The position numbers and the translations under genes were made by a program. This document shows positions 9,259-17,560 of a stretch of 64,000 nt of DNA, piece by piece (within the stretch, counting starts at the first letter, position 1; every line of letters begins with the position of its first letter). The notes under the pieces are model-generated. The model was not told the origin of the DNA. It did no database searches and saw only the letters and a program-made list of their open reading frames with translations. The DNA is taken from positions 124,001 to 188,000 of the forward strand of contig JAEWUC010000005.1 in assembly GCA_023397505.1 (NCBI GenBank), written 5' to 3'. Source of the stretch: Bacteroidota bacterium (GTDB lineage Bacteria > Bacteroidota > Ignavibacteria > Ignavibacteriales > Melioribacteraceae).

Positions 9259-9292
9259 TACCTCCATTGTTAATAGTATTAAAGCATTTATT

Positions 9293-12200
9293 TTATAAGT
9301 CAATTCTAACTCCAAGATCGGCAGTTAAACCGTACAATTCGCTCGATCTTAAAATTTTATACCCGTTCACCCTGTTATCCAAAAAATTTTCTTCCTTCAG
9401 GTTTGTTAAATTGTTCACGTTCAACTGTACAGAGAGATAATCGGTAACCTGTTGTTTCAATGTAAGATCAAGTCTCGTGTAAGCACCAACTATACGATCC
9501 CCTCTTCCCGTAGGTGAAAACGTTAAAGTATATTCCGATTGATGGAACAGCGAAATTCTGCCAGAGAAACCGCCAATATCATAACCAAGAGAAATGTTTC
9601 CAAAAAGTTCGGGTTGACTTTCAAGCTGCTGTTTATATTCAATAGCATGTTCAGTATAAACAGGGCGCGGGAAAGGAACTCCGGGAGTAGTAACATATGT
9701 AGTATCTGTGCGCGAACCGATTAAATGTGTTTCGGATTTTACTATAGAACCGTTATAACTTAATACTATATTTTTAAGCAATCCCGGTAAAAACGTGAAG
9801 TTAATCTGGTGCTCAAATTCAAATCCCCAAACCTTTGAGGGTTTCGGTGAGTTATAGGGGATTGTAAGCTGATAGGTACCATCGTGTAAAGTTTTTGTTT
9901 CTAGATTCAATGCTTCAAGTAGTGCATTGCCGTCGGTATTTATTCCATTCAACATATGATACATATCTTCTATTTCTTTATAGAAAGCTGAGATAGATAC
10001 TAAGCCAATTTCATTTCCGTAGAAAGAAGTATTAATTTCAAAATTCCATGCTTTGGCTGTTTTAAGAATTGGATTGCCTGCAATCAGTTGTTTATTAGAA
10101 CCAACAGCAGCAGGGCGCCAAGCAAACATTGTATTCAATCTCATGTTAAAGTCGGGTCTTGCCAATGCTTTGTATGCGGCGAGCCGTATGTTTAAGAAAT
10201 TAGTCGCCTTAATATTCAAATGAAAATTTGGAAGAAGAATTGTTTCGGAATAAGAAGAAGTAGTATCTCTTGTTGTTGCAATCGGAACGGGGAAACCGCT
10301 AAACCTGTTCCTGGAGTACTTATTTTTATAATCGTTGTTTTCCTGTTCAATTCTTAAACCGGCAATAAAAGTAATATCTTGGCCATATTTTAATGTGTTC
10401 ATCAGGTATGCCGAAGCAACAGATTCTGTTATATCATAATAATATGCTTCTACGGAAAGGTCATCAAAATATTCTAATGTACTTCCGTTTTGCGAAACTC
10501 CGCCCTTGTTTAGTTCATACCACTGACGCAGTTTATCTCTATTAATAAGAGGATTAAGATCATACTTGTCATATATTATTCTGTTTTCGGGTGAGGAATT
10601 CAAAAATTCAACAAAGGATAAAGCATTGTTTAACGGATTCTGTTGATATCTTTTAAAGAAAGCTTCGAAGTATGTACCGTTTAAATCTTTTGGTACAATA
10701 CTTCCGTTATCAAGTCTTTTATACGGCTGCCAATAACCGAGATAATAAGGCGCGAAATTTTCGGTGTTGTAATTTGATCTGTCTTTTGTTTTGTACTTAC
10801 CGCCAAATTTAAGTTCACCGGCAAATATATTTCCTATAGTATATTCTTTAGCAAGATTTAAGAAAACAGCTTTATCTTTATCAAGATTTCTTTGGGTTCT
10901 GTAATAAGCACCGCTCAAAGTAGCCGCTGTAAAATTATTGTAAGCATAATCCATAAGTTTTTCAGGGTTGTCTTTCAATTGCGGTGGTGTTTTCATACCC
11001 GAAACACCTAAGTTTGATGCTTCTGTAAAATCAAGTGTATAATCGTATGGAAAATCTGTTTCGGATTGCGCGAATGAAAGTCCCCACGTTACGTTAAAAT
11101 CGAGCAGGTTGTTTTCACCCGTTAATGCGCTGCTGAAAGTTTGAATTTCCTGTTCTCTATCGCGGTAGCTGTAAGTAACACCGCCGCCGTACTGTGTATT
11201 TCCGCCACCGTTGGGGTAATCTCTTGTTGAATAAAGATAATCCCTTTTGGTGCTGTTAAAAGCATTGTTAAACTTTATTGAACCTCCGTCGGGAGTAGCA
11301 AAATCCAATATCAAACCAAAGCCCTGGCGTTTTCTAATTTCATCGTTGAACTCTAAATTAAAATTATTTATAAAGTAATTTGTTTGATTCTCTATTGATT
11401 GATCATAGCTAAGATTATATCTCTCGTTGCTTCTAATTTTGCTTTCAAGGTTTCCGTTAAATTGAACGCCAAATAATCCGTCAAAAAATCTTTCGCCGTA
11501 TTTCAATGAAAAATCATATTGTTCAACCGAATTCATAACATCATTAAAACCACCTTTTAGAATAGCTCTTATTTCTCTCTGTGATGGTGCATTTTTCGTA
11601 ACAAGGTTTACACTGCCTGCTATAGCATCCGCATCTTTGTCTGCAGTAAGAGCTTTATACAATTCTATGCCTGCTAATGAACTTTGCGATATAGTGCTAA
11701 GATCAATTCCTCTTTCCTGAGCATCGGTTGATGGTATTTTTACCCCGTCAAGAGTTACGCTTGTATATTTATCACTTAGGCCTCGGAGTATAATTTTGTT
11801 TGCTTCTCCACCTGATCTTGAAATTGAGACCCCCGGCAAACGTCCAATGGCTTCGGCAGCATTTGCATCAGGCAATTCCTGAATTTTTTCTTCCGAGACA
11901 ACATTAATAATTGTGTTTGAGGTAAGTTGCTGGTTAATTGCCGCAACTTGTCCTAAAGCTTGTCCTGTTACAATTACTTCTTCACCCTCAATTATATCCG
12001 GTTTTAATTTCACATTAAATTCAAGTGTTCTATTGTCTGTAATAGTTACATCAAATTCTTTGGGAAAATATCCGACGTAAGAAACTTTTAAACGGTAATT
12101 ACCTGCAGGTACTTTTAAAATCCTGTATTCACCTTCCAAATCAGTGGCACCGCCTAATGCTGTCCCTAATAAAAAAACATTCGCACCAACCAATGTCTCA

Positions 12201-12310
12201 TTGCTTGTAGAATCAGTAATTACACCTCTAATCGTACCCTGAGCATTCACAATAGTAGAAATAAATACAAGCGCTACTATGAATCTTATAACAAAGAAAA
12301 GAGATTTCAT
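9293..12310 (-). CDS. TonB-dependent outer-membrane receptor (pectin locus)
   Basis: This 1005-residue protein has a signal peptide ending near VNAQ. It continues with a carboxypeptidase-like regulatory domain (GTIRGVITDSTSNETLVGAN, residues about 25-110), a plug domain (AEAIGRLPGVSISRSGG, residues about 150-160, through GSVNLVTK) and a large beta-barrel. The plug's IILRGLSDKYTSVTLDGVKI stretch is typical of TonB receptors. It probably imports oligogalacturonides released by the surrounding secreted lyases. No SusD-like partner gene is present, unlike classical Bacteroides PULs. A GGAG ribosome site precedes the ATG and a candidate operator lies about 110 bp upstream. Substrate assignment is from context only. 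Confidence 0.9.
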   Translation of the reverse strand: MKSLFFVIRFIVALVFISTIVNAQGTIRGVITDSTSNETLVGANVFLLGTALGGATDLEGEYRILKVPAGNYRLKVSYVGYFPKEFDVTITDNRTLEFNVKLKPDIIEGEEVIVTGQALGQVAAINQQLTSNTIINVVSEEKIQELPDANAAEAIGRLPGVSISRSGGEANKIILRGLSDKYTSVTLDGVKIPSTDAQERGIDLSTISQSSLAGIELYKALTADKDADAIAGSVNLVTKNAPSQREIRAILKGGFNDVMNSVEQYDFSLKYGERFFDGLFGVQFNGNLESKIRSNERYNLSYDQSIENQTNYFINNFNLEFNDEIRKRQGFGLILDFATPDGGSIKFNNAFNSTKRDYLYSTRDYPNGGGNTQYGGGVTYSYRDREQEIQTFSSALTGENNLLDFNVTWGLSFAQSETDFPYDYTLDFTEASNLGVSGMKTPPQLKDNPEKLMDYAYNNFTAATLSGAYYRTQRNLDKDKAVFLNLAKEYTIGNIFAGELKFGGKYKTKDRSNYNTENFAPYYLGYWQPYKRLDNGSIVPKDLNGTYFEAFFKRYQQNPLNNALSFVEFLNSSPENRIIYDKYDLNPLINRDKLRQWYELNKGGVSQNGSTLEYFDDLSVEAYYYDITESVASAYLMNTLKYGQDITFIAGLRIEQENNDYKNKYSRNRFSGFPVPIATTRDTTSSYSETILLPNFHLNIKATNFLNIRLAAYKALARPDFNMRLNTMFAWRPAAVGSNKQLIAGNPILKTAKAWNFEINTSFYGNEIGLVSISAFYKEIEDMYHMLNGINTDGNALLEALNLETKTLHDGTYQLTIPYNSPKPSKVWGFEFEHQINFTFLPGLLKNIVLSYNGSIVKSETHLIGSRTDTTYVTTPGVPFPRPVYTEHAIEYKQQLESQPELFGNISLGYDIGGFSGRISLFHQSEYTLTFSPTGRGDRIVGAYTRLDLTLKQQVTDYLSVQLNVNNLTNLKEENFLDNRVNGYKILRSSELYGLTADLGVRIDL

Positions 12311-12633
12311 GGGTTTCTCCTGCTTAGATTTTATATTTATTTATTGAACTAATAATGACATTGAATTGATATTTTAATCTGTAAAAATTGGCGATAAATT
12401 TAATGTTAAAGTTATTGTTTACTTTATTGCTAACTTAAATTTGTAAAATAATCCAATATTGTCAAGATTTATTTTTTGTCCTTGATCAAGATGTATCTAC
12501 ATGAGTTAAGATCTTGCGATTTCAACTCCAATTATTGATAAATAGTCAAATAATACTTTAAATTATAACTTAAATTAATTTCTTAAAAATCATAACGATT
12601 AATTATCTTCACATTAATTCATGAATAATACCA
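12311..12633. other. Intergenic region upstream of the TonB receptor
   Basis: This very AT-rich 323-bp gap separates the pectinesterase stop from the receptor start. It contains the motif annotated at 12421-12439. I see no small ORF of merit and no clear terminator hairpin. Confidence 0.5.
12421..12439. promoter_or_regulatory. Candidate operator upstream of the TonB receptor
   Basis: ACTTTATTGCTAACTTAAA aligns with the other four pectin-locus sites, with TG replacing the central CG. It is about 111 bp before the receptor start codon. Confidence 0.35.
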
Positions 12634-13884
12634 TTATAACTTATTAATTGATAAATCAACATATCTTTCTTTAACTGAAGCAGCGGTTGCAATGATTTTT
12701 TCCCCGTTAATGATTTGTAGATTTTGTAAATCATCTATTCTAATATTTGATTCAGATGTAAAGCGAACTGTGTTGTTTTCACCGCCGGAATGAAATTTAA
12801 AGGTTGTACCGATACTGCTTCTTAGAATTGGTTCGCCAATAACGGCCACTCTCTCGGAAAAAAACAAATAGAGATTCTCACCTTCAATTTTATAATTTTC
12901 AACAGTCGGCGGTTCTATTGACTCCGGTTTCCACTTTCCATCAAATGTCCATTCAGCAGTTATTTCTTCTGCAACTGGTTTACCGTCTGCATTTTCCAAA
13001 TTATCTTTCATCCATTCGGGATTACCGCCGGATTTGTTACAGTTATAAAAGTAATATCTTTTTCCCCAGTTAAAAGTTCTATCGCGTTTTGGATCATCCG
13101 GGTATGTTACCCTGTAAATCTCTTTATCGCTCATATTTCCAGAGAATTTACAATCGAGCAAAAAAAACTGAGCTTCGTAATGATGCCTTCCAAGCTCAAA
13201 TCCCTTCACTCCATCGAATGAGGAATTCTTTATTACAAATTTTTGATTTATATTGAATCCGCCTGCATGCCAAATTGCGGCTGTTGCTTTGTGTTCATAA
13301 AACTTTGAATCTTTTATGAAACACCATCCGCGCGGACAAACAAAATCTACCGCACCTTCGAAATAGCAATTTGCGTGGTAGTACATTCCACCTTTATAAT
13401 CCCATAAAGAAACTGTATCGGCACCTTTGCTTATGAAATTACAGTTTTGCAAAATCGTACGTGTGCCGAATCCGTAAATTACAAATGCATGTGGTCCAAC
13501 TTCCGGTTGAGTGTTTTCCATTGTAAGGTTTTCAACGATAATATCGTCGGCATAAATATTTAAAACTCCCGGACCAATTATATCACGATTATTATCCCAA
13601 TCAGAACGTAATTGATTGTACTGCCAAATTGTTTTTTCCCTGTTTTCACCTCTAAATGTAATATTGTCTCTTTCTATTCTTACCTTTTCATTATAAACGC
13701 CGTTCTTAATGAAAATAACAACTCTACCGTAATTAAACATCGGTAAAAGTTTAACTGCATCGTTGATTGTTTTAACATCACCGGTTCCATCGGCAGCAAC
13801 AATAATTTCATTTTTCTCTTTAGCGTTTAAAATTGATGATATCATAAATGCAATAACCAAAAGAAAGAAAATCTTGCCCTTCAT
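12634..13884 (-). CDS. Pectinesterase (CE8), divergent active site
   Basis: This 416-residue secreted protein has a signal peptide ending near LNAK. The family opening follows (IIVAADGTGDVKTINDAVKL, residue 28 on), with IKNGVYNEKV and NITFRGE. It then forms a beta-helix carrying the CE8 catalytic region. The residues corresponding to the canonical set are ADT at 155-157 (usually QDT), D180 in VDFVCPRG (usually DFIFG), and R233 in LGRHH (usually LGRPW). Both aspartates and the arginine are kept, but the oxyanion Gln is Ala. It would remove methyl esters from pectin so that the lyases and GH28 can act. It lies 29 bp after the PL10 gene, so the two form an operon. A GGAG site precedes the ATG. 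Confidence 0.8.
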   Translation of the reverse strand: MKGKIFFLLVIAFMISSILNAKEKNEIIVAADGTGDVKTINDAVKLLPMFNYGRVVIFIKNGVYNEKVRIERDNITFRGENREKTIWQYNQLRSDWDNNRDIIGPGVLNIYADDIIVENLTMENTQPEVGPHAFVIYGFGTRTILQNCNFISKGADTVSLWDYKGGMYYHANCYFEGAVDFVCPRGWCFIKDSKFYEHKATAAIWHAGGFNINQKFVIKNSSFDGVKGFELGRHHYEAQFFLLDCKFSGNMSDKEIYRVTYPDDPKRDRTFNWGKRYYFYNCNKSGGNPEWMKDNLENADGKPVAEEITAEWTFDGKWKPESIEPPTVENYKIEGENLYLFFSERVAVIGEPILRSSIGTTFKFHSGGENNTVRFTSESNIRIDDLQNLQIINGEKIIATAASVKERYVDLSINKL

Positions 13885-13913
13885 ATTACAAACTCCTTGA
13901 AGCCGTTTTATAT

Positions 13914-15554
13914 TTATTTGGTTTCGGATTGATCTAAAAATTCCATAAGAATTTTTACGTTTCTCATATAAGTATTCGTTGAAATATATTTCTGATCCGA
14001 TGTGTCTTCGTATGGTGAAGTATCATATTGATCTCCAACCCATGTATGAGAATATAATTTTGAATTCGGGTCGCCACATTCCGGCTCCCCGATATATGGA
14101 TTCGAAATAAAGGCGCGTGTGGTTAGCCATCTTCCTTCTTCATCAAGTCTTGATAAAACCGTTTCTACTAACTCACTGTTAGGTTCTCTTCTATTCCAAT
14201 TCTCGTTTGGAAATGACAAGTAATCATCTACAGCTTCAAATATTTTTAAGGAAGATTTTGAATTATCTAAGCCGGGAATAATAAGCGTATCCGTCATACA
14301 AGCTGCTTCATGCATGGATTCAATTCGTTTCAATTTCTCAACAATCATTTTCATATTAATCGACCTGATACTTTGATAATGGAGCAGATTGTTTTTACTA
14401 TCATAATCATAATAGTATTTTCCGCAGTTAACATTTGTGCCGATTCTATGAATATACATTGCCTTGTTAGTGCCCAACTCTGTCAACTTAGGCACCAAAT
14501 AAATTCCGTTGCTCGAAGAAATTTTTACAGATTCCAACCAGTCTATTGCATCGGGAATTCGTTCAAGATACTTTTCATCACATGTCATTTCGAAAAATTT
14601 TATGAGAATCTCTATATGGCGGGCGGTATATTGGGGGTCTAACGCAGTTGGTTCATATGTTCTGGCGCTTGCAGGTTTTAAGTCCAATGAATACTGCTGC
14701 GACCAACCTGCTTGCGGATTTTGCAGTTGGGATCTAAGGTAAAAATCCATTCCCCTTTTAATTGGATCAAGAAATTTATTGTTGTAAAGAGTTGAATAAC
14801 ATAAAACCAAAAATTTAATATTATTCCAAATTACATTATCATTGAAAGTATAATACATCGTGTAATCCGGATTGCCGTTTTTGTTGAACTCATCCTTGAA
14901 TGGAAACCTTTGCGGCCATGCACCGTTTGAATATTGACTTTCGAGGATAAAGTTTATTGCTCTATCAAGCGCTGTTTTAATTTTCGGGTTTTGTCTTGCC
15001 AAATAAATTCTAAGTAAAAAGATTGCAGCTCCGGGTGTAGCCGCATCATCGAAAGTTGCATTACCGTAATAATGCTGAAACTCTTCGAGCCGCCAGCCGT
15101 TCTTGCCGATTGTATTGTACCAATTTAAAATTGATTCTTCGCCGGCAAAATCGATAAAATAATTCCACCCGCCGCAAGCAAGCTGCCCCTTAATTAAAGC
15201 ATACGCCGATTTTTCAGCGAGGTTATAATAGTATTCATTTTTTGTAGCTTCGAATAAAGACAGAAATGTATTGCCCATTGCAACGGTTCCCTGTCCTTGT
15301 ACCCAAACCATTGAAGAATAAGCTTCCATTTCCCCCCATCTCCTGGAAAGATCGGGCAAATAATACCAAACATACCCACCGTTTACACTCACTCTTTCAT
15401 CAAAATATTTTGTGGCTTTTAGCATTGCATCTGTAATTTCTTGATGAAATTCTTTGTATTGCTGCGCAGGCACAGGAAAATTTATTAATAAAATTATTGC
15501 AAAAACAAATACGAATTTGTGAGTTAATAATTTACGAATGACGAGAAAATGCAA
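13914..15554 (-). CDS. Pectate lyase, PL10 family
   Basis: This 546-residue secreted protein shows PL10 hallmarks: GGWNYFIDF near residue 125, GAWPQRFPF near 205, TFNDNVI near 228, and the AGWSQQYSLDLKPASARTYE stretch near 278, followed by PTALDPQYT. In this family the Asp of FNDNV, the Arg of ASARTYEP and nearby residues form the active site for calcium-dependent beta-elimination of polygalacturonate. Secretion relies on a hydrophobic N-terminus (FVFVFAIILLINFPVPAQ). The start codon is TTG, supported by a GGAGG four bases upstream and the absence of an ATG before the signal peptide. The C-terminal ~200 residues extend past the catalytic alpha/alpha-barrel. It is the first gene of a two-gene unit with the pectinesterase. 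Confidence 0.85.
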   Translation of the reverse strand: MHFLVIRKLLTHKFVFVFAIILLINFPVPAQQYKEFHQEITDAMLKATKYFDERVSVNGGYVWYYLPDLSRRWGEMEAYSSMVWVQGQGTVAMGNTFLSLFEATKNEYYYNLAEKSAYALIKGQLACGGWNYFIDFAGEESILNWYNTIGKNGWRLEEFQHYYGNATFDDAATPGAAIFLLRIYLARQNPKIKTALDRAINFILESQYSNGAWPQRFPFKDEFNKNGNPDYTMYYTFNDNVIWNNIKFLVLCYSTLYNNKFLDPIKRGMDFYLRSQLQNPQAGWSQQYSLDLKPASARTYEPTALDPQYTARHIEILIKFFEMTCDEKYLERIPDAIDWLESVKISSSNGIYLVPKLTELGTNKAMYIHRIGTNVNCGKYYYDYDSKNNLLHYQSIRSINMKMIVEKLKRIESMHEAACMTDTLIIPGLDNSKSSLKIFEAVDDYLSFPNENWNRREPNSELVETVLSRLDEEGRWLTTRAFISNPYIGEPECGDPNSKLYSHTWVGDQYDTSPYEDTSDQKYISTNTYMRNVKILMEFLDQSETK

Positions 15555-15688
15555 ATAACCTCCAGGTAAATCTCAAAGTATTATCTTATTAATTTTTTAT
15601 GTCATGCCGAGTTTGACCTGACCTCTTTAAATTTTCTGTAGAAATAAATTAAGTTTTCGAATCAAGTTCGGAGCTGCAATTCAAAAAA

Positions 15689-17380
15689 TTATTTTACAAT
15701 TAATACATCTTCAGAAACTTCCTTTCCTAAATCTGTTTTGGATTTTAAAACTGAAGCATTTTCTCCTTGAAGAATAATTTGTTGCGTTTTATCACCTTCA
15801 ACTTTTATTAAAGTTTCCGCATTTATATCGGAATCAAAATTTTCCAACAAAACATTTTTGCTTTGAACAATTTTAACTACCGGTTCGTAGGCAATTATAT
15901 TTGTGTTTATGATTTTAATTCCATCCGCATCATAAATTGAAACCCCGCGTTTTGCTTTCATTATCGCATTTTTCAATTCCATGTTTGCAATCGGCATTTC
16001 CGGCAGACCTTGAAAAATCACTGCATCTTCAGCTCCGTTGCAATAAATGCTTTCCATATAAATATTTCTAAAAATCGGTGTCTCTTCCGAAACTTCAACC
16101 GGCTTTGCGGCTTTAGATTTTTCTTCGGCGGACTTATCATCGGTTGGCGCGAAACCTCCGTAATACATATTAAAACTTAGCGCCTCGGTGGGAATATCCT
16201 TCATAAAAATATTGCTGATATAAATATTTTCTACGACTCCACCGCGCCCGCGTGTTGATTTAAATCGCAAACCAACATCTGTTCCGATAAAATTGCAGTT
16301 ATCAATTTTAATATTTTTTACACCGCCGGACATTTCGCTTCCGATCGTAAATCCGCCGTGACCGTGATAAACTATACAATCTTGAATCACAACATTTTCA
16401 GTTGGAATACCGCGGTCGCGTCCTTCTTTATCTCTACCGGATTTCATACAAAGAGCATCATCGCCGACATCAAATTTGCTATTATAGATTAAAACGTTTT
16501 TGCAGGATTCAACATCAATACCGTCACCATTCTGTGAATACCAAGGGTTGCGCACATTTATATTTGTAAGTATTACATTTTCGCACCAAAGCGGGTGAAG
16601 ATTCCAAGCCGGTGAATTTTGAAATGTAACCCCATCCAGCCAAATATTTTTACAGCTTATAAAACTCAATAACACCGGGCGGAAAAACACTTTATGTTTT
16701 TCTGCTTGCTCTCTCGTAATTCTTTTATTTTCTTTTTTAAGTTGTGCAAGAAGTTCAACAGCATCTCTTGCTTCGGCAGAAGGCCACCAATTATTACCTG
16801 ATTCATCAACAACACCGCCAGATTTTAGAAGAGTTTTCCATTCGCCGCTTGATAATTTTGATTTTTTAACATAACGCCAAGCGTCGCCTGCACCGTCAAT
16901 AATTCCGTTTCCGGTTATAGCGATATTTGTAAGATTTCTTCCCATTATCGGTGATGTGCACCTGTATTGATCGTATCCTTCCCAGTTGCTTTCAATCAAC
17001 GGATAGTCGTCAAAATTTTTTGTGAACTGAATATGTGCGCCGTTTTCAAGATGAAGATTTATATTGCTTTTAAAATGAATCGGTCCGGTAAGCCACATTC
17101 CTTTAGGAACAATAACTTTTCCGCCGCCGTTGTTCGCGCACTCTTCTATTGCTTTATTGAATGCTTCCGTGTTTAGCGTTAATCCATCTCCGACGGCTCC
17201 GAAATCTGTTACTAAATAATTCTTATCTGGAAATTTAGGAATACTCAGCGCTTCCATTTCAAAAGGAAGGTTTTCGAAAAACTTTTTCAAACTGTTATTA
17301 TTGATTTCTTTTTGTGCTGCGCAATTGCTCGAAATCACTACCAGCATAATTAGAGATAGATAAAATTTTACTGCTCTCAT
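15689..17380 (-). CDS. Polygalacturonase, GH28
   Basis: This 563-residue secreted glycosidase has an N-terminal hydrophobic signal (MRAVKFYLSLIMLVVISSN). It continues with the GH28 opening TDFGAVGDGLTLNTEAFNKA (residue 58 on) and a beta-helix. The catalytic set is complete: D286 in NGDGID, D307 and D308 in VGDDAL, H341 in GHGG, and R372/K374 in LRFKS. It hydrolyses alpha-1,4-galacturonide bonds; an exo-acting or rhamnogalacturonan-directed specificity is possible given an insertion at residues about 165-235. A C-terminal Lys/Glu-rich stretch near 420-435 is likely a surface loop. An AAGGAAA site precedes the ATG. It stands alone, with gaps of 134 bp to PL10 and 180 bp to GH105. Confidence 0.9.
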   Translation of the reverse strand: MRAVKFYLSLIMLVVISSNCAAQKEINNNSLKKFFENLPFEMEALSIPKFPDKNYLVTDFGAVGDGLTLNTEAFNKAIEECANNGGGKVIVPKGMWLTGPIHFKSNINLHLENGAHIQFTKNFDDYPLIESNWEGYDQYRCTSPIMGRNLTNIAITGNGIIDGAGDAWRYVKKSKLSSGEWKTLLKSGGVVDESGNNWWPSAEARDAVELLAQLKKENKRITREQAEKHKVFFRPVLLSFISCKNIWLDGVTFQNSPAWNLHPLWCENVILTNINVRNPWYSQNGDGIDVESCKNVLIYNSKFDVGDDALCMKSGRDKEGRDRGIPTENVVIQDCIVYHGHGGFTIGSEMSGGVKNIKIDNCNFIGTDVGLRFKSTRGRGGVVENIYISNIFMKDIPTEALSFNMYYGGFAPTDDKSAEEKSKAAKPVEVSEETPIFRNIYMESIYCNGAEDAVIFQGLPEMPIANMELKNAIMKAKRGVSIYDADGIKIINTNIIAYEPVVKIVQSKNVLLENFDSDINAETLIKVEGDKTQQIILQGENASVLKSKTDLGKEVSEDVLIVK

Positions 17381-17560
17381 CTTAATTTCCTTTTGAAAAA
17401 TTTTTTGAAGAATGAAAAACGAAAAAGATATTTTTAATAATTAATCTGTCAGTCCGCACTTGATGCCGGTTCTGAAATATAAATGATATAAAACTAAGTG
17501 GATGTCGAATCTCGCCAAAAAGACAACAGGTAAACAAGTCCGGCACAACACAAATAGCCA

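Noticed and set aside
15595..15630. GTCATGCCGAGTTTGACC as a member of a known dispersed intergenic repeat
   Set aside because: Only a partial resemblance and no second copy or inverted partner in this window.
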